Positions 10,898 through 23,595 of a DNA stretch of 46,054 nt are shown in pieces (positions within the stretch are counted from its first letter, which is position 1; each line of letters begins with the position of its first letter). Position numbers and translations under genes: made by a program. Source of the DNA: Oehlia diaphana (lineage: Eukaryota > Glomeromycota > Glomeromycetes > Glomerales > Glomeraceae); NCBI GenBank assembly GCA_003833135.1, contig QZLH01000023.1, forward strand, positions 54,511 to 100,564, in the 5' to 3' direction. The notes beneath the pieces were generated by a model. That model searched no databases and had not been told where the DNA came from. It worked only from the letters and a program-made list of their open reading frames with translations.

Positions 10898-12831
10898 ATG
10901 AAAGTTATTATAACAGGAGCTTCTGGTTTTTTAGGACGTGCTGTTTACAAAACTTTTAAGGAAACAAATTCAAATTATGAAGGTATTTTTTTATCAAAGA
11001 TTATAACTCATAAAGTTTTTTAAATTTTTGATTTTCCAACTTTTTTTTTTTCAAATTTCGTTCATTCATTTCAATTACTGTATTTTAAATGATTTCAGTA
11101 ATAATCATAATTTATTTTTATTTGAAAAATCTTATATAGTTATTGGACTTGCAAAAACAAGAGTAAAAAATGATTTAAAACAGGTTATTCTTACCATGAT
11201 CAATTTCAAATTTCTTCAAATTTCTTAAAAAATTATCTTATAATTTTAACTTTTGTAAATTTTTTATCTTCTTTTAATAAAGTTGGATTTAACTGATAAA
11301 TCAGCTGTTGAATCATTCATTGAAGAAATTAAACCTGACGGTAAATCTCCTTTTTATAAAGTAAATAAATATATGAAATCTCTTTGGTTAAAATAAAAAT
11401 TCATTTTATTTTTATTTTTTTTTAAAAAAAGTAATTATTCATAGTGCTGCCGAAAGAAAACCTGATGTAGTAGAAAAAAATCAAGAATTAGCTTATGAGG
11501 TAAGTTATAATCTTAATCTTTTAAAATATTTTACATTGTTTTCATTATTTTACATTAATAATAAATTTGATTGATAGTTAAACGTAAATACAACGGAACA
11601 TCTTGCTAAATTATCATTAAAACACAAATTTTTATTAATTTATATTTCAACGGATTATGTATTTGATGGAAAAAATCCTCCTTATGAAGTTGATGATACA
11701 CCTAATCCAATAAATCTATATGGTAAATGTATTTACCAAACTGATGGGATGGATATAAAGAGTATTTTAAATTTTTGGTTGACTAAATTTATTGTTAATT
11801 TAGGAAATACAAAATATCAAGGGGAATTAGCTATACAAAAAATTAATCCCGATAGTATAATCTTAAGAATACCTCTATTGTAAGTATTTTAACCAATTTT
11901 TTTGAAAATGAGAAATTTTTAATCTGAATCATATACTTAGATACGGTGAAGCCGAATCTCCCGCTGAATCAGCTGCGAATATATTGATTGATTATGTTAA
12001 GGTAATGTCGATATTAATTGGATTTGTGCGTGAAAAGATTTTGTAACGGCCGGCTACGATTTTTGAAGTACCAGAATCTATAAAAATCAGATTAATCGCA
12101 CTATTGGCTTCAATTACATATTTATTAGTATTGGATTTTTATTTTAGGATTCATCAAAGAAGACTGAAATAAATAATATTTCCAAAAGATATCCTACAAA
12201 TGGTAAATATACCTGCCTTTATAATATTTCTTTTTTTTATATATAACAAATTTTTGAATTCAAAATCTTGAACTTTAAATTAATTTAGTCGAAGATGTCG
12301 CTAGAGTAATTAAAGATCTTACAGGTATTTAATTAAATCGATCCTCTTTATTCTCTCTAAAATTTACTTTTAATAAAAATAATTTATTTTATTATAGTGA
12401 AAAGTGTTGAACAAAATGTTCCAATAAAAGGAATATTTCATTTTACCGCAAATGAAATGTTTACAAAATATGAAATATGTAGTAAGTCCTTAAATATATA
12501 TATATATATGAATTAGTATTATTATAAAATCTTTTTTTATTTATTCATTTCTTTAATTTTTTTTAGAAACTTTTGCTAAAATATTGAATTGTTCAAGCGA
12601 CCATTTAATTCCGCTTGATTCACAACCGCCTTCAGCTGCACGTAAGTTATCGATAATTTATATTTCGTTAAGTAATATAATTATAATACTATATTTGTTA
12701 TTATACTATTTTTTTTTACAGCGAAACAACCTTTTGATAGTCATTTATCAACCAAGAGACTTGAAGAATTGGGTATTGATACAAAATGTGTCGGGTTTGA
12801 AGAGTGGTGGACTAAATATCTTGGAGTATAA
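10898..12831 (+). CDS. SDR-family protein, methionine adenosyltransferase beta-subunit / RmlD type
   Basis: Twelve exons splice to 298 residues with every junction in frame: 10898-10982, 11140-11183, 11283-11340, 11432-11499, 11578-11722, 11804-11879, 11941-12001, 12148-12202, 12289-12324, 12398-12481, 12567-12641, 12722-12831. All introns are GT..AG. Visible motifs: the NAD(P)-binding glycine motif GASGFLG at residues 7-13, HSAAERKPD at 66-74, STDYVFDG at 109-116, and the catalytic YxxxK at Tyr133-Lys137. This set and the ~300-residue length match the extended SDR subfamily containing dTDP-4-dehydrorhamnose reductase (RmlD) and the eukaryotic MAT beta subunit, in which AAERRPD-like and YVFDG segments are typical. 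In animals the beta subunit binds and tunes the catalytic MAT subunit that makes S-adenosylmethionine. Whether this protein regulates MAT or has its own substrate cannot be told from sequence. A MITE lies just upstream. Confidence 0.9.
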
Positions 12832-14148
12832 TTATTAGAATATAATTATTTGAATATAATTAGTAATTTGATTGAAATTTAATTTTTTTTTTCAAACCAT
12901 TTGTGTAACTTTTTAAATTATTGTTGGAATGTTGGATTATAAGGTTCGATCGATATTATTCTGCATCGATCGATATTAGATGCTCTCCCAATTGATCAAA
13001 ATCATTTTATTTTATTGGATAAACCTATTTATAACGGTCTTTGACTTTTATAGTTAATCCCTTTACCCAAAAAATACTTTTTTTCATTTTGTATTTCCTA
13101 AAAAAGTTTAAAAAGTTTACAAATTAAACGAAAAAGTAAGTAAAAGAAATAAATAACATACGTATATCACGATCATGATGATAATTATTTCAATTATTTC
13201 ATATTATTCATGTGAAAATTCTAATTGTTTGAAAGAAAAAAAAAATAATAATAAAAAAATTGTTTATGGCTTTTTTTTGTTTTGATTAAACAAATAAGGA
13301 GAAAAAAATCGTGCTGTTTTTAAGTTTATACATAATCTTTTTAAGATAAGCTAATTATAATTTTTTTTTTTTTTTATTATCCCCCCAAAAAAAAACTTTT
13401 TTTGATTTTTTTTTTAATCGTAAGTTTTTTTTTTTTTCGAAATTTTTGACGGGTAAACGTTTTGTACGTTCATTCGTCCGGGTAATCGCCCAATCATCCT
13501 TAAAATTGACAATAATGATAAATAACAATATAATAAACAAAACCGAATTACAGTAAATAAATGCGCATTTAAATGAAATACAATAAATCAAATAGATAGA
13601 TGATTGAAAACAAATTTTTGATTGATAAAATTTGATAAATTAAATGTTTGAATACGTTAAATAGTAAATATGTTTTGAAAATATATATGAAATTCTATTT
13701 TTTTTTTTATCAGCATATATATATATATATATATATATTGGTCATTGAAGGGAAACAATGTTTAAATGCACCTACAAATTTTTATGATTTTATTTTCACT
13801 GTGAATGAAAAAGAATATCTTTGTATGAAAAAATATCTCGGAATGAAAAGAATATCTTTGTATGAAAAATCTTTTGTGTGAAAAAAATTATGTATATATC
13901 TTGATATAAAAAGTATCAAAATCATTTAGAATGTATCTTTATTAAATTCTACAATTGTATAAAAAAAAAAAAAAATAATTGAAAAAAAATACAAAATGGA
14001 AGAAAATATTTTATATATATATAAGTTTTTTTTTTTTTGGATGATGAAAGTCGAGATTATCATTTACAACCTTCAATATGTTATAATTAAATGTTATAAA
14101 TATATAATAATATGAGAGAGGATATACATATATATATATATAAATTTA
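12832..14148. other. Intergenic stretch between convergent genes
   Basis: Holds a short direct repeat (ATCGATCGATATTA-like at about 12947-12980), long T-runs near 13362-13440 and an (AT)n tract at about 13715-13738. Frames at 13355-13591 and 13648-13881 run through homopolymers and an AAGAATATCTTTGTATGAAAAA-type short repeat (~13810-13870); they are not credible genes. Confidence 0.55.
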
Positions 14149-14919
14149 TTATTTTCTTCCAGTATCACCTCCAGCTGTTGCAGTTGGTGGTTGACCACGA
14201 AAAGATTCTTGAAATTTGCTGGTTACATCTTGACCTGCAATAACAGTCATAAAATCTAATAATGCTCCTTTAAGCCAATCTAAATCTTTTGGAATACCAT
14301 TATTAAATGGAGTTTGTCTTTTAGAATTTGAATCATTTGCTGATGATGAATTGTTATTATTACCAAGATGAACGTTACGATTAACATCAACACCATCCCA
14401 TGATTGATCAAAATATTTTTGTAAGAAATCCTCCCAATCATCCCCCATCATAGCTATTCTCTCTCTAACTCCACTTCTCAATTGTGCCCAAACACGTGAA
14501 GTACGGAATAATCTTCGGGCATCATCGTAGAATGTTAAAAGGTATGAAACAAAAAATATAAAACATACGCTTGTTATACAAAATGAATATAATATCATTA
14601 AAGAAACACCTTTTACTACTGAAGATGAAAGAACTTTTCTTGGTATATTAAGAGGACGAAGAAGAAGAGCTTTAAATAATCCATTTTCATTATTATTAGA
14701 ACTTTTATGAGTTGAAGGTGTTTCTGTAATATCATTTCTAAGTACATTTGTTCCATTAGGTGTTATATTATTTTGTTGTTGTGATGGATAAAAATTTGCT
14801 TGACTGATATTATTGAAGTAAGGATTTTGATGTCCTGAAGGTCCTGCAGGATAATCAAAGTCATTGATATCGTCGTACGGACCAAATGGTGGTGTGGGGG
14901 AGTTCGTACGAGGAGACAT
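14149..14919 (-). CDS. Single-pass membrane protein of unknown function
   Basis: One uninterrupted frame of 256 residues. The N-terminal ~80 residues are Pro/Asn/Ser/Gln-rich and look disordered. A hydrophobic segment of about 26 residues (105-130, GVSLMILYSFCITSVCFIFF...) is a clear membrane helix, preceded by basic residues (RPLNIPRK, 88-95) and followed by DDARRLFRTSRVW. A conserved-looking charged stretch then runs to about residue 175 (RERIAMMGDDWEDFLQKYF), an Asn/Ser-rich spacer to ~208, and an amphipathic C-terminal part (KDLDWLKGALLDFMTVIAG). I do not recognise the family. A strong donor on the minus strand (CT|GTAAGTAT, at about 15298-15305) suggests a 5'-UTR intron of a few hundred bases. 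The start is the first ATG after AT-rich leader sequence. Confidence 0.75.
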   Translation of the reverse strand: MSPRTNSPTPPFGPYDDINDFDYPAGPSGHQNPYFNNISQANFYPSQQQNNITPNGTNVLRNDITETPSTHKSSNNNENGLFKALLLRPLNIPRKVLSSSVVKGVSLMILYSFCITSVCFIFFVSYLLTFYDDARRLFRTSRVWAQLRSGVRERIAMMGDDWEDFLQKYFDQSWDGVDVNRNVHLGNNNNSSSANDSNSKRQTPFNNGIPKDLDWLKGALLDFMTVIAGQDVTSKFQESFRGQPPTATAGGDTGRK

Positions 14920-17900
14920 TTGTATTATTTTAAATTCTTCAAAAAATTATTTAAGTTACACTAATGATACTTTTGTTTTGTTAAAAAAGTTTTTTATTGT
15001 CTTGAATCTATAAAAAACTAAGAAAGTTCCAAATTTTTGAAGAAAAAAAAAAAATTTTTTTTGCTGCAAGAAAGAAAAATTCCCCAGTCCTATTTATTTA
15101 TACTGAAAGAGAATATTGAACCCAAAAAAAGAAAGGAGAAACTTTATTAGTAAAAAAAAGGTTTTTTTTTTTTTTTTTTATCGGGTTGAAAAAAGAGGGT
15201 ACTATCCGAATAAAGGTTTACTTCACTAAAAATGATTTATTATAATAAACAAAGAAAAAAACAAACAATTTTAGATAAGATAACGAATTTTTTCATATAC
15301 TTACAGGTTCACTGGAAAGAAAATTTACGGTTAAAAAAAAATTTTTTTTTTTTTTTTTTGGTGAAAAGAACACTTTTAGAAAAAAAAGAATTGTATTAAA
15401 AACTTATTTATATAAGAATGATAACTGATGTGATAATTATTATATATATGTACATTACACGGGCCCAAAAAAATACATTATAACTTTTCTTGTTTTTGTT
15501 TCAGGCGTTTGTACTTCAAAGAATTACCATATATTATTAAAATCACAAGGATTCGGAATCCCTTTTATGATGACATCTTTTTTTTTCTAATAAGGTAATG
15601 ATGATTATTATAATTAAAGTGGCTTGGGACACTCATGAAAATCCGTTTTTTAATGAGCTTCCATCTATTAAAACTTGATTTGTTGGTTGTGCAAGTCTTT
15701 TTTTCCTCCTTGAAAAAACAGCCTAATATATATTATGGAACTTATTTTTTTTTTTTGAATACACGATCAATTGGAACACATAAGGAAATCATTCTTTTAT
15801 ATTCACGCCTTTCGCATGGTGCTTTTTTGCTTACCATGTAAAGGAATTGTTGCCAATCTTTTAAACTTTACATAACGTATGCACGTAAACATCCTTGATT
15901 TTTGAAAGTTATCATATGTACAACTATTTATCTATTTGTCACTAATTGTTAATTTCATGCAATGTTTTTTTTATAAAATGTTTTATTAAAAAAAAAAAAT
16001 AATAATAAGACCGGTAACAGCATACTGACCGTTTTTTATATTACAAGTCAAAAACTTTAACTATTGTCACGTGATCTGAACGTGAGATTTTCAAGTGATA
16101 TTCGGGCAAAAAAAATTATTGATATAACGTAATCTTATCTTTATGACGAACATTTTAATCAAACACCAAACTGTTTTTGGGAACATTTTAATCTTTTGTA
16201 CTAAAAATTCAAGGAGATTTGATGATATTTTGACATTTTGTTTAAGGATTACTTTTTTTTAATAAAACTATATTTCTTTTCTTTCGTATTATTAGTATTT
16301 AATTGCAAATTACATAACAGATTATACATTTATACTAAATCAGATGATATACTACAATAATACAGTATAATAATAATGAATATAATATAAATTTTTATTA
16401 AGAATAATCTTATTATATCAAATAATCTAAAGTTTCAGTTCTATATTATAAATTGGTATATTTTTTTTTAATATTATTTCAATTGATATTCCTTCTTTCA
16501 ATTTTTTCAATTAAGAAATTTAATTTAATAATTAATAATAAAATATTTAAACTTTTAATATATCTTGTTTCAAATTATTCAATTCTAATACAAAAATAAT
16601 GGTATATATTTATTAATATTATATATTATAATTTTATTTATAATTTTTTGAACTAATATTTTACTTAAAAATACTTATTTCAGTCATTTTATCAAATGTT
16701 ATTTTTTCTAAAGAATTAGCTATTTTTTTAATAAATAAATAAATAATTAATATATATTATATTTTTAAATAATTTAGATCAATAATTTTTTTTTTTTTTG
16801 ATATCTAATCTTTTATTATTAAATAATATTTTTTTATATAATTAAAATTCATTTAATATATATATATTATATTATTAAAAATGTATTAAACTATCTGTTT
16901 CTTTTCTTATAAGTTTTTTTCTTTTTTATTATTGATATCCATTATTCTTGATTTACTTGTAGAAATCTTTAAAGCATTAGTATCAATCATTATATCTTCT
17001 ATAATTGAAATTAGTCATAAATTAAAAAGAAATAGTTTTCTTTAATATCATCTTCAATATTTGTTAAATCAATTATTTTTAGATCAATTATTTTAAAGTT
17101 CAAATATTTATTTTATTTTTATTTTTAATTAATATTATATTAAAATTCCATTTTTTGCAATTAATTTTTTAAATTACAAATTAATTTAATATTTTTATAT
17201 TTAATATTTAATTTAATTTATTTAAATTATAAATTTATAAACTCAATACAATTTAATGTTGCTACAGCTAAAAAAAAAAAAAATTAAATTTATAAAAAAA
17301 ATTTTATTTTAGAAAAATTTTTACACAATAATTTCCTATTAAATGAAATTTAAAATTATTATAAAATATAAATTTTAACTTAATTTTTTGGAAGGTTTTT
17401 AAGAACTGTTATGTTTAAAATGATTTATTTTACATATAATCTACTTACATAGGAAAATAACTAATTAATAATATATATTTAGAATTTATTTATTAAATGA
17501 TAGATGATGTATAAATTAATTATATTAATGTAATTTTAGTTTCTTTATATACTTTATATTGAATTCTATTTTTCTTTATTAATAAGTTTAATGATATAAT
17601 TGACCTATAAACTATTCATCATCTATTAAAGTTTCCTGTGCAAATAGATTGCATTATTTTAATAATGACAGTTCTTGCAGTCTTAGAAAACATTTCTTTT
17701 ATTTAATTATTTATATATAATAAATAATTTTATATAATTAAAAAGTTATTATTTAAAATCTTTTGAATAGAGACCAGTTATTAAAAATCAAATATTTAAA
17801 TAAATAAAATTATATATGAATGTAAAATATTGACATATAATATTTAAGTCACTTGATTGGTTAATAATTTATTACATGATTTTCTAAGGTAAAACTCTCT

Positions 17901-18053
17901 CAAATGACTTTCAAGTAATTTGAAATACTAACAATATATATTATTTATTACTTAAATTCAAATTTAAAACTGAAATTACAAAAATTTAATGTATATGTTA
18001 TCTACTATATTTTTTTTAAATTTAATTAAATCTCTTTTTATTGGAATATTAGA
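14920..18053. other. Promoter region followed by hyper-AT gene desert
   Basis: 14920-15420 is the upstream region of the membrane-protein gene, with long A/T runs. 15430-16250 holds only short broken frames. From about 16260 onward the sequence becomes visibly richer in A/T than the rest of the window, almost without G or C for tens of bases at a time, with many poly-T and TATA runs. No genes were found. It ends at the 3' end of the PPR pseudogene. Confidence 0.6.
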
Positions 18054-19132
18054 TCAACCATGTAAAATACGATTTACAGCTTCAATTTCCTTGTCATTAT
18101 TTAATTCATTTAATAAATTAACAAATTCACCCAAATTACCACTTTTAATTATAAAATTTATTATAGCTAAAATATTTTGATCATTTAATCTAATAACAGA
18201 AAAAGGAAATTTATTTTTAATTAACTGTCCATAAAATTTTTTCCAGCACTAAAATAATTATCATCAATATAAATTGTTACAGTGGCATTATCCGGGATTA
18301 AATGATTATTTTTTATTGTATCAGAATATAATTCAAAGAATGATTTCTTTGATCCAGAATGATTACAAGCATCCAATAAGCAATTGGCACAAGCAATATC
18401 AGGATTTAATCCATTTTGTTTCATTTCCTCAAAAGTTCAAAACGCGTTTTCTAATTGACCATTATTAATATAAGCACTCATATAGAACAATAAGTGAATT
18501 GATTAGGAGAAATATTCCTTCTTTTCATATCATCAAATTATCTCTCAGTAGATAAATTTCTCAACTTAGCAGAAGCATCAATTAAATTGGTATAAGTGTA
18601 TTTAATATTATTCATAAGCATCTGTTGATTGAATAGCTTCGTCCAATTTCATTGTTTTGATTTTGCATTAATTAAAGTTGTATAAGCGATTAAATCCGGT
18701 TCACATATTTTTTTATATCCTCAAATATTTGATCTAAATCAGGATTTTTTATAGGATTTTTTAAGTCGAGTCCAAGCGCACATTAAAGTTGTTAAAATTA
18801 CACCGTTAGGTCTAATATTTGCAGTATAGACCATTTCCTTATATAAATCGATTGCAATTTCCGGGTATCCAGATTTAACGCATGCTGACATTAAAGTAGA
18901 ATAATGATAAATGGTTGGACTTATTTTTTTATCGATCATACGATCAAAATAATGAAAACATTTTCCAATATCACTATTTTTTGCATAATATAAGTTTACT
19001 CCTTGATAACCTCTTTCATCAGGTTCAATTCCATTTTCAATTATATTTCCAAATAATCTTACTGCTTCAGTTTGAGCTTTTACCTTACCAAATAAATTTA
19101 ATAAAATATCATAAGTTTTTTTATTTGGTCTA

Positions 19133-19316
19133 CCCCTATAAAAAATTTATCCGTTATTTCTGTAAAACTCTGTAAGATAAGCCTTTCACGGATCTATTCA
19201 CGGAAAATGTAAATAAATCGATAAATTCCGTGATATAAGGTTACTAATTCCGGAAATATGAGCCTTTTACAGAAAAAAAATGGAATATAAAAGACGGATC
19301 GACTTTTTTTACAGGG
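19133..19316. mobile_element. 184-bp MITE inside the PPR pseudogene (copy 1)
   Basis: Begins CCCCTATAAAAAA and ends TTTTTTTACAGGG, imperfect inverted ends, with TA on both sides (19131-19132 and 19317-19318). A second copy with clearly similar sequence lies at 36880-37062. Internally it repeats ATAAGCCTTTCACGGAT and ATGAGCCTTTTACAG. No coding capacity. Taking out the element and one TA leaves the PPR frame continuous across the site, so the insertion point is exact. Confidence 0.88.
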
Positions 19317-19613
19317 TAACTCTATTTCTTTGCATCATTTCTAAAATATATGATGATTTTTCCAATTTATTTTCTTTAACACATTTAAATATCCATCCAT
19401 CATACTATTATAAATCTCAACATCATAATATTCTTTTCCCAAATTTCCAAATGATTCTTCAGCCGTGATAGGATTCGGTAAATTTCCTTTTGTATTTAAA
19501 AAATTGAAATTTTTAATTATCTCTACTATATTTAATTTAACTATATATTCTAATATCATTAAATTATTATTAAACCATTTGATAATTCCATAATTCATTG
19601 ATATTATGGGGTT

Positions 19614-19636
19614 TGCAACCGTTACTAACGGTTACT
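19614..19636. repeat. Short perfect inverted repeat in the PPR pseudogene
   Basis: AACCGTT and AACGGTT flank a 3-base spacer (AACCGTTACTAACGGTT). It coincides with the first frame break of the PPR gene, so it may be a local duplication-inversion or an excision footprint of another small element. Confidence 0.45.
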
Positions 19637-19876
19637 ATATTCATAAAATTCTTCTTGTGAGTTAATTATCGAAACCATTGCTCGTGTCTTATTATTTGTC
19701 ACTACTAAACTTTTTATTTCATCTCTATTAGTTGTAATAAAATTTTCACAAATAACACCATTATTGTATGTTCTTTTACCAACTATAATTTCATTTCTAT
19801 ATGGTGAATCACATATTATTAATGAACGTCTAAGAATTTTCCAACAACATTTTTTCATTACAGATTGAAACAACAC

Positions 19877-22800
19877 TTTGGTATAAATCGTTAAGGACGG
19901 ACTTGGACTCGAACTTGGACTTCAGAACGACTTGGACGGCTTGGATTTCGAGCTTTTATTGGTCCATTAAACATTATTTTTTTTTTTAAACTTTATCCCA
20001 GAAAAAAAATTTCGTAGATAAATTTGATAAATCGGAAAATCAAAAAAAAAAATTTTTTCTTAAATCTGGTGATCAATGATTATCTGTTATGCATACTCCA
20101 TGAATCACTTTCCAATACGTGCACCGGTGCACGTGCAAATTTTACATAGTTTGAATTTATCCCTCAGTTATTGGAACATTTTCAATTTTATTAAAATAGG
20201 CAAATTTATAAATTCATAATTCGAATTTTAACAAAAAAATATAATCTACAACATATTAGCTTTTAGATATATATATATATTATTATATATTTGTGAATAC
20301 CTTTGATTTTTGTGCTGTTAAAAACTTCTGAACATGAATCTTATTTTTATTGGTGGTGGGATTTTTTTTTTATTATTTAATAATATTTTTTTTTAATTAT
20401 TAATAAAAAAGTTTATACTTTTTATTAAAATTTATTTAATTAATACTAATATTTGATATAGTTATTTGAAATCCAGTTTGATAATTTCTTAATAGTTTGT
20501 GGCAGTATATATTTATTCAATAGGTATAATGATTGAGAAATAAATTGTTTTTTAATTTTAAAAAAATTAAAAAAAATTATATAAGTAATTTATAATTAAT
20601 TATTATTCAATTATTTGTTTATTTGATTATAAATATATTAAAATTAAAGTAATTTTTTAAAAAAAAATATTTTTTTGCAGAATAACCTGTAATATTTTTT
20701 TCCATCCTGCATCCTGCAACCACTTGTTCACCTTTTATTTTGCAATTTATTTCTCCATTCACAAAAATCCTAAAAATATTAATATTATTAATTTTTTTTA
20801 TTTTTTTTTTATATTATATTATTATTTTACTAATATTAAAATTTCTAATTAAGTTTTACCACTTTTTTTTCAACTTGTTATATCTTTTATTTAATTTTGT
20901 TTGTATATTATTTATTATAATCTATGAAATTTTTCATATTTTTTATTTATTATTAATTATAATTAAAATAGTAATAATATTAATTATATATATTATAATT
21001 TTTTTAATTAAAATTTTTTTAATTATATTATATAATGGTTAAAAATTAATAAAATATTATATTTTTATCATGTTTAAAAATTATTATAAAATAGTATTAA
21101 ATTTATTTTATATTAATAAATAATTTTATTTAATATAATAAAAATATAATAATAAGAATAAATCAGATAAAATATTGCAAATTTCAAAATTTTATTGATA
21201 TTTTATTATAATATATATTAATTATATGATTTAAAAAAAATTTAATAATAAAAAAATATAATAAAAATATTCAATTTGTATTATAAATAAATTGTTCCCA
21301 ATTATATTATATAATTAAAATTAAATACTATTTTTTTTTATAATATTTATTAATTGAAATTTTTATATTTTAACTAATTATATAATTATGTGACATTTTT
21401 GTGTTTTATTGTTTTATAAAATATTATTATAATTATCTTGTTTTTATTGTTTTTATATACAAGAAAGGTATTTGTATATATATGATTACATATATTTTCT
21501 TGAATATTAATATGTAAAATAATGAAATAGCTAGGATGTTTATCAGCATTATTTTTTTTAATTTGCTAAAAAATATAAATAAAAAATATATATTTTTTAA
21601 TAATAATTTTTTTAGTTTTAAAATAAATTATTTAAAATAAATTATTTAATTTTTTAATTTTAATTATAATTTTTTTTTTAAAAAAATATATAATTAATTA
21701 ATAAATTTTTTTTTTATAATATTGTAAATAAAATAAATATAATCTAAAAATAATTTATTTATTATTTACATAATAAAGATTTTATATTAATCTAATAGTT
21801 TTATTAAATTAAATATATTTTTATCAAATTTATTTTATGAATATATAATCAATTTTATTTATTTTATAATTATTAAAAAATATTCTATAGTAATAAGTTA
21901 TATTCTTGTCCAGATGACGTAATTCCAATATATTATACAATATTAAAAATTATTTATTATTTTTATATTTTTATTTTTATATATTTAAATCATTATTTTT
22001 TTTTTAATATAGTGCTATTCTATAATTTATATTATTATATTAAATATTAAATAATATTATTTTTAAAATAATAATTTTAATACTATATTTTAAAAAAACT
22101 ATCTTATATAATTTTTGTAAATTATTTAGATTTATTATTTCTTCTTTTTTAATTTATATATTGTATAGATTGCAATAAATCTCAAGTTTTTTATAATAAT
22201 TTAAAATATCAAAATAATTAGTAATAAGTGTATTATTTAGATAAATTATTTAAATAATTATAAATCATCCAGTTAGAAATTCTTTTATTTTCAATTTACT
22301 TTTTATAAAAAATAGTGAAAAAATAGTTAATAAGAATAATTTTATATTAAAATTATGTTTAAAAAATATTACTTTATAATAGTAAATGATTTGAAAATTT
22401 AAAAAAATGAAAATCAATTATTAATATATATTTTAAATAAATAAATTTTTATTTAAAATGTTTAATTGTATAAGCAAATAAGAAAAGTGTGAGTTTTAGC
22501 AATTTTTCAATTGTGAAAAAGGACTTCTTTTATACATATTTGAGTTATAAATATCATATTTTACTTTCCATATTTAATAGTTAATTAATTGTAAAAAATA
22601 AATCTTTTATTGTATTAATTAAGTAAATTCTATTCAAATAATATAATAAATGTAAATTTATAGCTTATTATGTTACTGAACAAATATTACCTTTTTAGTA
22701 AATGAATTTTTTTATTCTATTTATATACTATTTTTATGAATTTGACTACTAAAAAGGGTAGTATAAATTTTACTCTAATTATAGTTTATTTATTAATTTA

Positions 22801-23015
22801 TTACCTACAACTGTAAGTTAAGCGAGAGAATCATCGATTATGATTTATATAAGTAAAACAATAATCCCGAGCCAACTCTCTGCTAAAAAAAAAAAAAGAA
22901 ACGGCCGACAGTTGTTAAACAATTTTGTAAAATTTAATAATTTTAAGCTATATTTGTTATTTGAAATGCACTTTTTTAAAAAAAAGAAGAAAATAAAATA
23001 AAAAAAAGTCTATTA
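19877..23015. other. Hyper-AT island, no gene seen
   Basis: 19890-19955 carries a short repeat of the pattern GACTTGGAC / GAACTTGGAC, a GC-richer patch upstream of the PPR start. From about 20200 to 22800 the sequence is almost pure A/T. The 100-codon frame at 20740-21042 is only Ile/Leu/Phe/Tyr from A/T codons and is not a gene. At 22689-22764 a hairpin pairs TACCTTTTTAGTA with TACTAAAAAGGGTA around a ~45-base loop. Confidence 0.6.
22689..22764. repeat. Inverted repeat, possible tiny MITE
   Basis: Left arm TACCTTTTTAGTA and right arm TACTAAAAAGGGTA pair with one extra base; the loop is AT-rich. Size and structure fit a very short MITE relic or a simple cruciform. No clear target-site duplication could be assigned. 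Confidence 0.45.
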
Positions 23016-23595
23016 TTAAAAAGCAGTAGAAGTATCTTCAGTAATTTTTATAGGAGGAATAAAAAGATGATTATTATCACCACTACCACCGCTAGCATCG
23101 GAACTAGTTTCACCATTATCATCACCATTATCATCACCATTATAATCTAGATTTTCAAAATTATTATCATAATAAACATTATCATAATTATAATTATCAT
23201 AATCATAAAAACGTGATTGAGGGTAAATATAATTATCAGATTGCCAATATTTTGCTTGTTCTTGCTGTATTTCAACCAATCTTTCCATATATTTTACGTA
23301 AAGGTTATCGATCATTTCTTGATAAACTTTACGACGTTTCTGCCAAAAGGTTAAAGGTTTTTCTTCCTTTTCTTCTTGAATAGAAACTTTATTTGAATCA
23401 GGACTCTTTAAGAAGGTAGCTAAGTTTGATACATCACAGCCGAATCCTATTGTCAATTGTGCGGTTTGTACTATACCAATAATTACTAATAATGAATTCC
23501 ATACGAAAAACCTAATGATATAAAAAAGTTTTAATATAAACCATAATTTACTTATTGAAATATTTAAATATTAATAAATTATATTCTTACATCAT
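23016..23595 (-). CDS. Small secreted acidic Tyr/Asp/Asn-rich protein, two exons
   Basis: Exon 2 (23016-23511) is open without an in-frame ATG near its 5' end. An intron (23512-23590, GTAAGA..TTAG) joins it in frame to a tiny coding piece of exon 1 (23591-23595, ATGAT). The resulting 166-residue protein starts MMFFVWNSLLVIIGIVQTAQ, a good signal peptide with a likely cut after QTA or TAQ. The mature part has one cysteine early (FGCDVSN), a charged helical middle (FWQKRRKVYQEMIDNLYVKY...), a Tyr/Asp/Asn-rich stretch (YDYDNYNYDNVYYDNN), and a GDDNGDDNG repeat, then a Ser/Gly segment. No family is recognised. Size, signal peptide and lack of domains make it a candidate secreted effector or wall-associated protein; that role is inference. 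Confidence 0.7.

Larger units (their letters stand above)
18054..19876 (-). pseudogene. Pentatricopeptide-repeat (PPR) protein gene, decayed and carrying a MITE
   Basis: Read on the minus strand, several segments carry the 35-residue PPR pattern: EIYNSMMDGYLNVL, NKKTYDILLNLFGKVK, YHYSTLMSACVKSGYPEIAI, DLIAYTTLINAK, FTYCSI..MSAYINNGQLENAF and IACANCLLDACNHSG. The N-terminus (from 19876) is basic and hydrophobic (MLFQSVMKKCCWKILRRSLI), fitting a mitochondrial targeting signal; known PPR proteins bind organellar RNA. The frame ends near 18054 with LLNELNNDKEIEAVNRILHG. Damage seen: frame breaks between ...EFYEYSNR (stop near 19628) and the next segment; a one-base loss near 19360 (LKKINWKN where the other frame gives ENKLEKSSYILEMM); a 184-bp MITE at 19133-19316; and several stops and shifts between 18430 and 18770 and near 18225. 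It is a pseudogene with a still readable repeat array. Confidence 0.85.

Noticed and set aside
12956..12990. ATCGATCGATATTA direct repeat considered as an operator-like site
   Set aside because: It lies downstream of the MAT-beta-like gene in non-coding sequence and two short copies are not enough to infer regulation.
20740..21042. 100-codon frame of Ile/Leu/Phe/Tyr resembling a multi-pass membrane protein
   Set aside because: It is made only of A/T codons in the hyper-AT island; hydrophobicity is a by-product of composition.
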